A stretch of 64,000 bases of DNA from the NCBI RefSeq assembly GCF_003385555.1, contig NZ_QOHR01000007.1, forward strand, positions 1-64,000, in the 5' to 3' direction. The notes under the pieces were generated by a model. It was not told the DNA's origin and did not search any database. It was given only the letters and a program-made list of their open reading frames with translations. Shown piece by piece: positions 32,351 through 40,560 of the stretch; position 1 is the first letter of the stretch, and the number at the start of each line of letters is the position of its first letter. The translations under genes were made by a program, and so were the position numbers. The DNA is from Rhodosalinus sediminis (lineage in GTDB: Bacteria; Pseudomonadota; Alphaproteobacteria; Rhodobacterales; Rhodobacteraceae).

Positions 32351-33652
32351 ATGGCCAATCTCGCCACGGATTTCGTCGGGATCAAATCCCCCAACCCCTT
32401 CTGGCTGGCCTCCGCACCGCCCACGGACAAGGAATACAACGTCCGCCGCGCCTTCGAGGCGGGCTGGGGCGGCGTCGTCTGGAAGACGCTCGGCCTGGAC
32501 CCGCACATCGTGAACGTCAACGGCCCGCGCTACGGCGCGGTCTGGGGGCCGGACCGGCGGCTTCTGGGGATGAACAACATCGAGCTCATCACCGACCGCC
32601 CGCTCGAGACCAACCTCGAGGAGATCAAGGCGGTCAAGCGCGACTACCCCGACCGCGCGATGATCGTCTCGCTCATGGTCCCCTGCGAGGAGGAGCCCTG
32701 GGCCTGGATCCTGAAGAAGGTCGAGGAGACCGGCGCCGACGGGGTGGAGCTCAACTTCGGCTGCCCGCACGGCATGAGCGAGCGCGGCATGGGCTCGGCC
32801 GTGGGGCAGGTGCCGGAGTACATCGAGATGGTCACCCGCTGGTGCAAGGCGAACACCCGGATGCCGGTGATCGTGAAGCTCACGCCCAATGTCGCCGACA
32901 TCCGCAAGCCCGCCGCCGCCGCGCACGCCGGCGGCGCGGACGCGGTGAGCCTGATCAACACGGTGAACTCGATCACCGGGGTGGACCTCGACCTCTTCGC
33001 GCCGGAGCCGACGATCGACGGCAAGGGCGCGCACGGCGGCTACTGCGGCCCGGCCGTGAAGCCCATCGCGCTCAACATGGTGGCCGAGATCAAGCGCACC
33101 GCGGAGATCGGCCGCCTGCCGGTCAGCGGCATCGGCGGCGTCACCACATGGCGCGACGCGGCGGAGTTCCTCGCCCTCGGCGCGGGCAACGTGCAGGTCT
33201 GCACCGCGGCGATGACCTACGGCTTCAAGGTCGTCGAGGAGATGATCTCGGGCCTGTCGCAGTATCTCGACGAGAAGGAGATGGACTCGGTCCGGGATCT
33301 CGTCGGGCGCGCGGTGCCGAACGTGGTCGACTGGCAGGATCTGAACCTCAACTACGTCACCAAGGCGCGCATCGATCAGGACGCCTGCATCAAGTGCGGC
33401 CGCTGCTTCGCCGCCTGCGAGGACACGAGCCATCAGGCGATCACCATGTCGCCCGACCGCGTCTTCGAGGTGAACGACGCGGAATGCGTGGCCTGCAACC
33501 TCTGCGTCAACGTCTGCCCGGTGGAGGACTGCATCACCATGGTCCGCCTGCCCGCGGGCGAGACCGACCCGCGCACCGGCGCGGTGGTGCGCGACGACTA
33601 CGCCAACTGGACGACGCATCCCAACAACCCGGCCGCCAAGGCCGCGGAGTGA
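32351..33652 (+). CDS. preA: NAD-dependent dihydropyrimidine dehydrogenase, PreA subunit
   Basis: The product is 433 residues. The FMN-binding barrel (about 1-320) resembles class 1B dihydroorotate dehydrogenase, with GVELNFGCPHGMSERGMG and VSGIGGVTTW. The C-terminal ferredoxin domain has two CxxCxxC motifs (CIKCGRCFAAC and CVACNLCVNVC) for 4Fe-4S clusters. It contains the pyrimidine-reducing site and receives electrons from PreT. The 32-base gap and AGGGAG ribosome-binding site show cotranscription with preT. A 34-base palindrome follows its stop codon. Confidence 0.95.
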   Translation: MANLATDFVGIKSPNPFWLASAPPTDKEYNVRRAFEAGWGGVVWKTLGLDPHIVNVNGPRYGAVWGPDRRLLGMNNIELITDRPLETNLEEIKAVKRDYPDRAMIVSLMVPCEEEPWAWILKKVEETGADGVELNFGCPHGMSERGMGSAVGQVPEYIEMVTRWCKANTRMPVIVKLTPNVADIRKPAAAAHAGGADAVSLINTVNSITGVDLDLFAPEPTIDGKGAHGGYCGPAVKPIALNMVAEIKRTAEIGRLPVSGIGGVTTWRDAAEFLALGAGNVQVCTAAMTYGFKVVEEMISGLSQYLDEKEMDSVRDLVGRAVPNVVDWQDLNLNYVTKARIDQDACIKCGRCFAACEDTSHQAITMSPDRVFEVNDAECVACNLCVNVCPVEDCITMVRLPAGETDPRTGAVVRDDYANWTTHPNNPAAKAAE

Positions 33653-33657
33653 GCCCG

Positions 33658-33691
33658 GCGCTGCCATTTTTCGTACGAAAAATGGCAGCGC
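33658..33691. repeat. Perfect 34-base palindrome after preA
   Basis: A loopless perfect palindrome of 17-bp arms, centred at 33674/33675 with core ATTTTTCGTACGAAAAAT, starts six bases after the preA stop codon. As RNA it would form a strong hairpin with A/U-rich upper stem. It may serve as a terminator or 3' stabiliser, but the same core recurs 62 bases away, which points to a repeat family. Confidence 0.85.
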
Positions 33692-33723
33692 CCCCGCCGA
33701 GCTGCGGATGCGCCCGGGGCATC

Positions 33724-33749
33724 GGAGATTTTTCGTACGAAAAATCTCC
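33724..33749. repeat. Perfect 26-base palindrome with the same core
   Basis: A second loopless palindrome centred at 33736/33737 with the identical 18-base core ATTTTTCGTACGAAAAAT but different outer arms (GGAG/CTCC). It lies 15 bases beyond the stop of the small gene at 33764, so the two palindromes sit between two convergent genes. Confidence 0.85.
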
Positions 33750-33763
33750 CCCGCGGCGCGCTT

Positions 33764-34000
33764 TCAGCAGACGACGCGCATGTGGCCCGGGTTGCAGATG
33801 ATGACGAACTGCCCCCCGCATTCGATCAGGTGAAAGCCGCGGGCGCGCACGGCTGCGACGAAGGCGTCGCGCCCGACCTCGCGCTCCACGTCGCGGACCG
33901 CGCGGCGCAGCACGCCGCCGCGCCGGGCGGTCTTCGCCTCGAAGAGCCGGCGCAGCCACGCCGCGTTGCACCCCTGCGGGAGAGAGCCGTCGTCCAACAT
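33764..34000 (-). CDS. Small conserved hypothetical protein
   Basis: The product is 78 residues, beginning MLDDGSLPQGCNAAWLRRLFEAK, with basic mid-region and a C-terminal GFHLIECGGQFVIICNPGHM. I recall similar short proteins in Rhodobacteraceae, sometimes mislabelled as phosphoribosylanthranilate isomerase, but it has no such catalytic residues. A DNA- or RNA-binding role is suggested only by its basic charge. It lies 35 bases downstream of the RutR gene on the same strand and could be cotranscribed. Confidence 0.7.
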   Translation of the reverse strand: MLDDGSLPQGCNAAWLRRLFEAKTARRGGVLRRAVRDVEREVGRDAFVAAVRARGFHLIECGGQFVIICNPGHMRVVC

Positions 34001-34035
34001 GCCGCGCAGTCTGCCGCAGCAGGGTAAAGGCGGCC

Positions 34036-34668
34036 TTAACCGCCCTCCGGCGCGAGGAGCTTGCGGAACATCCCCTCGACATGCGCCGCCGCGTCGTCCC
34101 AGACGTCGCCCTCGGGCATCAGCACGGCGATCTGCGCCTCGAAATCGGCGTAGTGCTGCGTCGTCGCCCAGATCGACATGATCAGGTGGCGCGGCTCCAC
34201 CGGCGCGAGGCGCCCCTCGGCGACCCAGCGCGCGATCAGCGCCGCCTTCTCGTCCACCAGCGGCTTGAGCCCGTGCTCGAGGTGCGGGCGCATGCGCGGC
34301 GCGCCCTGCACGATCTCGTTGGCGAAAAGCCGGCTCTCACGCGGGTATTCCCGGCTCATCTCCAGCTTGCGGCGGATGTAGCGCAGGAGCTCCTCGAGCG
34401 GCTCGCCCTCCGGGTCGAGGCGGCGCAGCGGCTCGACCCAGGTCTCCATCATCGCGTTCAGGAGGGTGACGTGGATCGCCTCCTTCCCGTCGAAGTAATA
34501 GAGGATGTTGGGTTTCGAGAGCCCCGACGCCTGCGCGATCTGGTCGAGCGTCGCGCCGCGGTAGCCTTCCACCGAGAACACGTCGAGCGCCGCCTCGAGG
34601 ATGCGCCGGCGGTTCCGGGCCTGGATGCGGCTCGGCTTCTTGGCGGAGGTGTCGGCGGGTGTCTGCAT
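34036..34668 (-). CDS. rutR: TetR-family pyrimidine regulator RutR
   Basis: The product is 210 residues. The N-terminal helix-turn-helix (LDQIAQASGLSKPNILYYFDGKEAI) and the ligand domain (ILYYF, LRRLDPEGEPLEELLRYIRRKLEMSRE, MSIWATTQHYADFEAQI) follow E. coli RutR closely, including SREYPRESRLFANEI. RutR releases DNA when it binds uracil. Here the gene is flanked by preTA on one side and the hydrolase genes on the other, and it diverges from the latter over a 173-base region with a perfect operator. It is therefore the likely repressor of the whole pyrimidine regulon. Confidence 0.92.
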   Translation of the reverse strand: MQTPADTSAKKPSRIQARNRRRILEAALDVFSVEGYRGATLDQIAQASGLSKPNILYYFDGKEAIHVTLLNAMMETWVEPLRRLDPEGEPLEELLRYIRRKLEMSREYPRESRLFANEIVQGAPRMRPHLEHGLKPLVDEKAALIARWVAEGRLAPVEPRHLIMSIWATTQHYADFEAQIAVLMPEGDVWDDAAAHVEGMFRKLLAPEGG

Positions 34669-34738
34669 GCCTGTGACGGCGCCTTGTGCAGGGATCGATC
34701 CGCTGTCGTCTCGCCCGCCCCGCGGCCGCCGTCAATCC

Positions 34739-34767
34739 TTGACAGGGTGGGGGGGCGTTGCAATCGT
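34739..34767 (+). promoter_or_regulatory. Candidate promoter of the hydrolase/transporter operon
   Basis: A consensus -35 TTGACA (34739-34744) is followed after exactly 17 bases by a weak -10, AATCGT (34762-34767). The RutR-like operator begins four bases further on, so it would cover the transcription start, an arrangement expected for repression. Confidence 0.45.
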
Positions 34768-34770
34768 GGC

Positions 34771-34786
34771 TTTACCAAACGGTAAA
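34771..34786. promoter_or_regulatory. RutR-like operator, perfect inverted repeat
   Basis: TTTACCAAACGGTAAA consists of perfect arms TTTACC/GGTAAA around AAAC. It lies 56 bases before the ureidopropionase-type gene and 103 before the divergent rutR gene, directly after a consensus -35/-10 spacing. The near-identical site before preT (30922-30937) supports common control. Confidence 0.75.
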
Positions 34787-34841
34787 AAGCCGGAGCCGCC
34801 GCGCCGCGCGCGGGCGGCCAGCCAACGGGGAGAGCACGACC

Positions 34842-36092
34842 ATGGCCGCACCGGGCGAGAACCTGCGGATCGACGCGGACCGTCTCTGGGACAGCCTCAT
34901 GGAGATGGCGCGGATCGGGCCCGGCGTCGCCGGCGGCAACAACCGGCAGACCCTGACCGACGCCGACGCCGAGGGGCGGACGCTCTTTCAGCGCTGGTGC
35001 GAGGAGGCGGGCCTCTCGATGGGGCTCGACAGCATGGGCAACATGTTCGCCCGGCGCGAGGGCGCCGATCCGGAGGCGCTGCCGGTCTACGTGGGCTCGC
35101 ACCTCGACACGCAGCCCACGGGCGGCAAGTACGACGGGGTGCTGGGCGTGCTCGGCGGGCTCGAGGTCATCCGCACGATGAACGATCTCGGCATCCGCAC
35201 GAAGCACCCGATCGTGGTGACCAACTGGACCAACGAGGAGGGCACCCGCTTCGCGCCCGCGATGCTGTCCTCCGGGGTTTTCGCCGGGGTACATGACGAG
35301 GCATGGGCCTACGATCGCACCGACGCCGAGGGCAAGCGCTTCGGCGACGAGCTGGCGCGCATCGGCTGGCAGGGCGAGGAGCCCGTGGGCGCGCGCAGGA
35401 TGCACGCCTTCTTCGAGTTGCACATCGAACAGGGCCCCATCCTCGAGGCCGAGGGCAAGGAGGTTGGCGTCGTCACCCATGGGCAGGGGCTGTCGTGGAC
35501 GCAGGTGACCATCACCGGCAAGGACGCGCACACCGGCTCCACCCCGATGCCGATGCGCCGGAACGCGGGCCTCGGCATGGCGCGGGTGCTTGAGCTGGTG
35601 GAGGAAATCGCCCTCTCGCACGCGCCGCATGCCGTTGGCGCGGCGGGGCACATCGACGTCTATCCGAACTCGCGCAACGTGATCCCGGGCAAGGCCGTCT
35701 TCACGGTCGATTTCCGCTCGCCCGAGCTGGCCGTGATCCGCGACATGGAGGAACGCCTCCGCGCGGGGGCGGAAAAGATCTGCGCCGACATGGGGCTCGA
35801 GGTCGCCTTCGAGAAGGTGGGGGGCTTCGACCCGGTGGAATTCGACGCGGAGTGCGTGCAGGCGGTGCGCGACGCGGCCGAACGGCTCGGCTATTCGCAC
35901 CGCGAGATCGTCTCGGGCGCCGGGCACGACGCCTGCTGGATCAACCGCGTGGCGCCGACGGCGATGGTCATGTGTCCCTGCGTGGACGGCCTGTCGCACA
36001 ACGAGGCCGAGGAGATCAGCAAGGACTGGGCGCGCGCAGGCGCCGACGTGCTGATGCACGCGGTGCTCGAGACCGCCGAGATCGTGGAGTGA
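34842..36092 (+). CDS. pydC: Beta-ureidopropionase / N-carbamoyl-amino-acid hydrolase (Zn-dependent, M20 family)
   Basis: The product is 416 residues of the HyuC/AmaB/allantoate-amidohydrolase family: VYVGSHLDTQPTGGKYDGVLGVLGG (metal ligands His and Asp), VTNWTNEEGTRFAPAMLSSGV, FELHIEQGP, DAHTGSTPM and the final LSHNEAEE. The ATG at 34842 is chosen; the frame is open upstream across the operator and is not coding there. In this operon it should hydrolyse N-carbamoyl-beta-alanine (or the 2-methyl analogue from thymine) to the beta-amino acid, CO2 and ammonia, the third step of reductive pyrimidine degradation. Confidence 0.9.
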   Translation: MAAPGENLRIDADRLWDSLMEMARIGPGVAGGNNRQTLTDADAEGRTLFQRWCEEAGLSMGLDSMGNMFARREGADPEALPVYVGSHLDTQPTGGKYDGVLGVLGGLEVIRTMNDLGIRTKHPIVVTNWTNEEGTRFAPAMLSSGVFAGVHDEAWAYDRTDAEGKRFGDELARIGWQGEEPVGARRMHAFFELHIEQGPILEAEGKEVGVVTHGQGLSWTQVTITGKDAHTGSTPMPMRRNAGLGMARVLELVEEIALSHAPHAVGAAGHIDVYPNSRNVIPGKAVFTVDFRSPELAVIRDMEERLRAGAEKICADMGLEVAFEKVGGFDPVEFDAECVQAVRDAAERLGYSHREIVSGAGHDACWINRVAPTAMVMCPCVDGLSHNEAEEISKDWARAGADVLMHAVLETAEIVE

Positions 36093-36183
36093 GCCACGCC
36101 CGCGCCCGGCCCGCGCGACGGGCCGGACCGCCGGCGTGCCGGCCCGGACAGGGCCACGACAAAACAACAGGGAGACGACGCCA

Positions 36184-37635
36184 ATGAGCAAGGTCATCAA
36201 GGGCGGCACCATCGTGACGGCCGATCTGGTCTACGAGGCCGACGTTCTGGTCGAGAACGGCCGCATCGCCGAGATCGGCAAGAACCTGAAGGGCGACGAG
36301 GTGCTCGACGCCACCGGCTGCTACGTGATGCCGGGCGGGATCGACCCGCACACCCACATGGAGATGCCCTTCATGGGCACCTATTCCGCCGAGAACTTCG
36401 AGAGCGGCACGCGCGCGGCCCTCGCCGGCGGCACCACGATGATCGTGGACTTCGCCCTGCCGCAGCCCGGGCAGGGGCTGCTCGACGCGATCCGGATGTG
36501 GGACAACAAGTCCACCGCGGCGAACTGCGACTACTCCTTCCACATGGCGGTGACCTGGTGGGGCGAGCAGGTCTTCGACGAGATGAAGGACGTCACCGCG
36601 CGCGGCATCAACACCTTCAAGCACTTCATGGCCTACAAGGGTGCGCTGATGGTGAACGACGACGAGCTCTTCGCCTCCTTCCAGCGCGTCAAGGAACTGG
36701 GCGGCATCCCGCTCGTGCATGCCGAGAACGGCGACGTGGTGGCCGACCTGCAGCAGAAATACCTCGCCGAGGGCAACACCGGCCCCGAGGCGCACGCCTA
36801 TTCGCGCCCGCCCGAGGTGGAGGGGGAGGCCGCGAACCGCGCCATCATGATCGCCGACATGGCGGGCGTGCCGCTCTACATCGTGCACGTCTCCTGCGAG
36901 CAGGCGCACGAGGCGATCCGCCGCGCGCGGATGCAGGGCAAGCGCGTCTGGGGCGAGCCGCTGATCCAACACCTGACGCTGGACGAGAGCGAATACTTCG
37001 ACAAGGACTGGGACCACGCCGCGCGGCGCGTGATGTCGCCACCCTTCCGCGACCAGCACCACCAGGACAGCCTGTGGAACGGGCTGGCGAGCGGCTCGCT
37101 CTCGGTCGTGGCCACCGATCACTGCGCCTTCACCACCGACCAGAAGCGCTACGGCGTCGGCGATTTCACCAAGATCCCGAACGGCACCGGCGGGCTCGAG
37201 GACCGGATGCCGATGCTCTGGACCCACGGGGTGAGCACCGGGCGGCTGACCATGCAGGAGTTCGTGGCCGTCACCTCGACCAACATCGCGAAGATCCTGA
37301 ACGTCTATCCCCGGAAGGGCGCGATCCTCGAGGGCGCCGACGCCGACATCGTCGTCTGGGACCCGGAGAAGGAAAAGACGATCAGCGTCGACACGCAGCA
37401 ATCGATCATCGACTACAACGTCTTCGAGGGCAAGCACGTGAAGGGCCTGCCGCGCTTCACCCTCACCCGCGGCAAGGTGGCCGTGCACGACGGCGAGATG
37501 CGCACCGAGCCCGGCCACGGCGACTTCGTGAAGCGCCCGCCCAACGGCCCGGTGAACACGGCGCTCTCCACCTGGAAGGAGCTCACCGCGCCGCGCAAGG
37601 TGGAGCGCAGCGGCATCCCGGCGAGCGGGGTGTGA
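36184..37635 (+). CDS. hydA: Dihydropyrimidinase
   Basis: The product is 483 residues, a cyclic amidohydrolase. The metal-binding HTH lies at 56-58 (GGIDPHTHMEMP), the lysine expected to be carboxylated is Lys152 (FMAYKGA), a third ligand is His179 (LVHAENGD) and a fourth lies in YIVHVS; ATDHC carries the catalytic Asp. It opens dihydrouracil and dihydrothymine to N-carbamoyl-beta-amino acids, linking PreTA to the ureidopropionase. The ATG at 36184 follows AGGGAG. The 91-base spacer before it shows no separate promoter. Confidence 0.95.
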   Translation: MSKVIKGGTIVTADLVYEADVLVENGRIAEIGKNLKGDEVLDATGCYVMPGGIDPHTHMEMPFMGTYSAENFESGTRAALAGGTTMIVDFALPQPGQGLLDAIRMWDNKSTAANCDYSFHMAVTWWGEQVFDEMKDVTARGINTFKHFMAYKGALMVNDDELFASFQRVKELGGIPLVHAENGDVVADLQQKYLAEGNTGPEAHAYSRPPEVEGEAANRAIMIADMAGVPLYIVHVSCEQAHEAIRRARMQGKRVWGEPLIQHLTLDESEYFDKDWDHAARRVMSPPFRDQHHQDSLWNGLASGSLSVVATDHCAFTTDQKRYGVGDFTKIPNGTGGLEDRMPMLWTHGVSTGRLTMQEFVAVTSTNIAKILNVYPRKGAILEGADADIVVWDPEKEKTISVDTQQSIIDYNVFEGKHVKGLPRFTLTRGKVAVHDGEMRTEPGHGDFVKRPPNGPVNTALSTWKELTAPRKVERSGIPASGV

Positions 37636-37673
37636 GCGACACGACGGAGGCACAGCGAGGGGGCGCGACGGCG

Positions 37674-38465
37674 ATGAAGGACACCCGCGCGACCGAGGCC
37701 GCGATCGCCGCGGCGGACCTGAACCTCGTCTTCCAGACCGGGGACGGCGCGGTTCAGGCGCTCAAGGACGTGAACCTGACCGTCGGGCGCGGCGAGTTCG
37801 TGAGCTTCATCGGCCCCTCGGGCTGCGGCAAGACCACGCTTCTGCGCGTGATCGCCGCGCTCGAGACGCCGACCTCGGGCAGCATGTCCGTCAACGGCAT
37901 GACGCCCGACGCGGCGCGCCGCGCCCGCGCCTACGGCTACGTCTTTCAGGCGGCGGGGCTCTACCCGTGGCGCACGATCGGCGGCAACGTGCGCCTGCCG
38001 CTCGAGATCATGGGCTATCCGAAGGCCGAGCAGGCCGAGCGCACGGCCCGGGTGCTGGAGCTCGTGGACCTCGCCGGCTTCGAGAAGAAGTATCCATGGC
38101 AACTGTCGGGGGGCATGCAGCAGCGCGCCTCGATCGCCCGCGCGCTGGCCTTCGATGCCGACATCCTGCTGATGGACGAGCCCTTCGGCGCGCTCGACGA
38201 GATCGTGCGCGACCGGCTGAACGAGGAGCTTCTCGCGCTCTGGGGACGGACGGGCAAGACCATCGCCTTCGTCACCCATTCGATCCCGGAGGCGGTCTAT
38301 CTCTCGACGAAGATCGTCGTGATGTCGCCGCGTCCGGGCCGGATCAGCGACGTGATCGAGAGCCCGCTGCCCGCCGAGCGTCCGCTCGAGATCCGCGACA
38401 CGCCGGAGTTCATCGAGATCGCCCACCGCGTCCGCGAGGGGCTGCACGCGGGGCACGCGGCATGA
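37674..38465 (+). CDS. ABC transporter ATPase of the pyrimidine operon (SsuB/TauB type)
   Basis: The product is 263 residues with Walker A GPSGCGKTT, Q-loop FQAAGLYPW, signature LSGGMQQRASIARAL and Walker B ILLMDEPFGALDE. The ATG at 37674 is preferred, with GAGGGGG upstream. An in-frame GTG at 37632 overlapping the dihydropyrimidinase stop is an alternative that would add 14 residues. With the two permeases and the binding protein downstream it forms an importer probably specific for pyrimidines or their dihydro or ureido derivatives. Confidence 0.92.
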   Translation: MKDTRATEAAIAAADLNLVFQTGDGAVQALKDVNLTVGRGEFVSFIGPSGCGKTTLLRVIAALETPTSGSMSVNGMTPDAARRARAYGYVFQAAGLYPWRTIGGNVRLPLEIMGYPKAEQAERTARVLELVDLAGFEKKYPWQLSGGMQQRASIARALAFDADILLMDEPFGALDEIVRDRLNEELLALWGRTGKTIAFVTHSIPEAVYLSTKIVVMSPRPGRISDVIESPLPAERPLEIRDTPEFIEIAHRVREGLHAGHAA

Positions 38466-38510
38466 CCGCCGCGCGGCCGCGGATCCCGTCGCGCGCGGCG
38501 GCGCCGCGCA

Positions 38511-38588
38511 GGGGGGCTGTCTGCCCCCCTCTGGCGCGCATGCGCGCGCCATTCACCCCCCGAGGATATTTCTCCCCAAGAAGAAGGG
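38511..38588 (+). repeat. Intergenic repeat element inside the transporter operon
   Basis: Same three-part element as at 21522-21598: hairpin GGGGGGC-TGTCT-GCCCCCC (38511-38529), a GC palindrome around CGCGCATGCGCG, and a tail with ATTCACCCCCCGAGGATATT followed by CTCCCCAAGAAGAAGG. It fills the gap between the ATPase and first permease genes. Unless it is read through, it would reduce permease expression. Confidence 0.8.
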
Positions 38589-38613
38589 CGGACGCCGTCG
38601 TGGAGGGACGGGC

Positions 38614-39606
38614 ATGACATCGGTCGCCGACATCGCCGCGCCGGGGGCGGGCGCGGGGCGCACGGGGGCGCGGGCCCGGCGCTGGCTGCGGCTCCGGGCG
38701 GCGCCGGTGCTCGCCGTGGTGCTCGGCATCGTGGCGCTCTGGTACGCGGCCTGCGTGCCGATGAACGTGAAGGAGACGCTGACCTTCGCCGAGCGCGCGG
38801 GCGCGGAGGTCACGCCGGCCTCGCCCTCGGAGCGCCGCGCCATGGGGCGCTGGGCGCTGGTGGCGGCCAATCCCGGGCACCTCGGCGGGAGCTTCGCGCT
38901 CGACCGGCCGCGGCTGCCGGCGCCGCATCAGGTGGTGGCGGAACTCTGGACGACGACCGTCGAGACGGCGCCCACGTCGAAGCGGAGCCTCGTCTGGCAC
39001 GGCTGGGTGACGCTGTCGGCGACACTTCTGGGCTTCGGGATCGGCACGGCGCTGGGCGTGCTGCTGGCGGTGGGGATCGTGCACGACCGGGCGATGGACA
39101 TGAGCGTGCTGCCCTGGGCCATCGCGAGCCAGACGATCCCGATCCTCGCCATCGCGCCGATGATCATCGTGGTGCTCAATTCCATCGGGCTGCAGGGGCT
39201 GATTCCGAAGGCGCTGATCTCGGCCTACCTGAGCTTCTTTCCCGTCGTGGTCAGCATGGTCGCGGGGCTCCGCAGCCCGGCGGCGAGCCAGATGGACCTG
39301 ATGCAAACCTATTCGGCGACGCCGGCCCAGGTCTTCTGGACGCTGCGGCTGCCCGCCTCGGTGCCCTATCTCTTCGCCGCGCTGAAGGTGGGGATCGCGG
39401 CCGCGCTGATCGGGGCGATCGTGGGCGAGCTGCCCACCGGGGCCTCGGAAGGGCTGGGCGCGCGGCTCTTGGCGGGGAGCTATTACGGGCAGACGGTGCA
39501 GATCTGGTCGGCGCTCTTCGCCGCGGCGATCCTCGCGGCGGCGATGGTGGGGACCATCGGCGCGCTGGAACGGGCGACGCTGCGGCGCATGGGGTTCGCG
39601 CGATGA
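38614..39606 (+). CDS. ABC transporter permease 1 of the pyrimidine operon
   Basis: The product is 330 residues with one N-terminal helix (about 28-50), a periplasmic insert of about 75 residues, then a five- to six-helix BPD permease core. The ATPase-contact loop includes YSATPAQVFWTLRLPASVPYLF. Two different permeases in one operon imply a heterodimeric channel. GGAGGG lies eight bases before the ATG. The stop overlaps the second permease start (ATGA). Confidence 0.9.
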   Translation: MTSVADIAAPGAGAGRTGARARRWLRLRAAPVLAVVLGIVALWYAACVPMNVKETLTFAERAGAEVTPASPSERRAMGRWALVAANPGHLGGSFALDRPRLPAPHQVVAELWTTTVETAPTSKRSLVWHGWVTLSATLLGFGIGTALGVLLAVGIVHDRAMDMSVLPWAIASQTIPILAIAPMIIVVLNSIGLQGLIPKALISAYLSFFPVVVSMVAGLRSPAASQMDLMQTYSATPAQVFWTLRLPASVPYLFAALKVGIAAALIGAIVGELPTGASEGLGARLLAGSYYGQTVQIWSALFAAAILAAAMVGTIGALERATLRRMGFAR

Positions 39607-40523
39607 CCGCGGCGCTCGGGCGGATCGGGCCGCTTCTGGCGGCGCAGATCGCGGCGGTGGCCGTGGCGCTCGCGCTCGCGCCGCGGGCGGCGCTGGTGCT
39701 CGCCGTGTGGTTCGCGGCGTGGCAGGCGAACATCCGCCTGTCGGAGAGCGCGCTCGCGCGGGGGCGCGCGGGGCGGAGCCTCGTGGCGGCGGTCTTCGGG
39801 GTGACGGTGCTGATCCTCTGGGAGATGACCGTGCGGCTCTTCGGGGTGCCGCCGGTGATCCTGCCGCCGCCGACGGAGATCGCCGTGACGCTCGCGGCGA
39901 ACGGGACGCTTCTCTGGGGCGACTTCGTGCAGACCGTGGTGAAGGGCGCGCTGACGGGCTACGTCATCGGCTGCGCCGCGGCGGTCGGCATGGCGGTGGC
40001 GGTGGACCGCTCGCCCTTCCTGCAGCGCGGGCTCCTGCCGGTGGGCAGCTTCATGGCCGCGCTGCCGATCATCGGCACGGCGCCGATCCTCGTGATGTGG
40101 TTCGGCTTCGGCTGGCAGTCGAAGGCGGCGGTCGTGGTGCTGATGGTCTTCTTTCCGATGCTGGTGAACGCGGTCGCCGGGCTGAAGTCGGCCGACCGGA
40201 TGCAGCGCGACCTGATGGAGACCTACGCCGCGAGCTACTGGCAGTCGCTCGTCAAGCTGCGGCTGCCGGCGGCGATGCCGCTCATCTTCAATGGGCTCAA
40301 GATCGCCTCCACACTGGCGCTGATCGGCGCGATCGTGGCGGAGTTCTTCGGCTCGCCGACGCGGGGGCTCGGCTTCCGGATCTCGACCTCGGTGGGCCAG
40401 CTTCAGCTCGGCATGGTCTGGGCGGGCATCACGGTGGCCGCGCTCGCCGGGTCGGCCTTCTATTTCGCCGTCGCATGGGCGGAACGGCGGGTGACCTTCT
40501 GGCACCCGTCGCAAAGACCCTGA
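39603..40523 (+). CDS. ABC transporter permease 2 of the pyrimidine operon
   Basis: The product is 306 residues with two leading hydrophobic segments and a BPD permease domain whose contact loop reads YAASYWQSLVKLRLPAAMPLIF. It is translated from an ATG overlapping the stop of permease 1. It is the likely heterodimer partner of permease 1 and shares the SsuC/TauC-type architecture. A 37-base spacer separates it from the binding-protein gene. Confidence 0.9.
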   Translation: MTAALGRIGPLLAAQIAAVAVALALAPRAALVLAVWFAAWQANIRLSESALARGRAGRSLVAAVFGVTVLILWEMTVRLFGVPPVILPPPTEIAVTLAANGTLLWGDFVQTVVKGALTGYVIGCAAAVGMAVAVDRSPFLQRGLLPVGSFMAALPIIGTAPILVMWFGFGWQSKAAVVVLMVFFPMLVNAVAGLKSADRMQRDLMETYAASYWQSLVKLRLPAAMPLIFNGLKIASTLALIGAIVAEFFGSPTRGLGFRISTSVGQLQLGMVWAGITVAALAGSAFYFAVAWAERRVTFWHPSQRP

Positions 40524-40560
40524 GCAACAGGGGAACGACAGCAAAAACGGAGGTATGACG

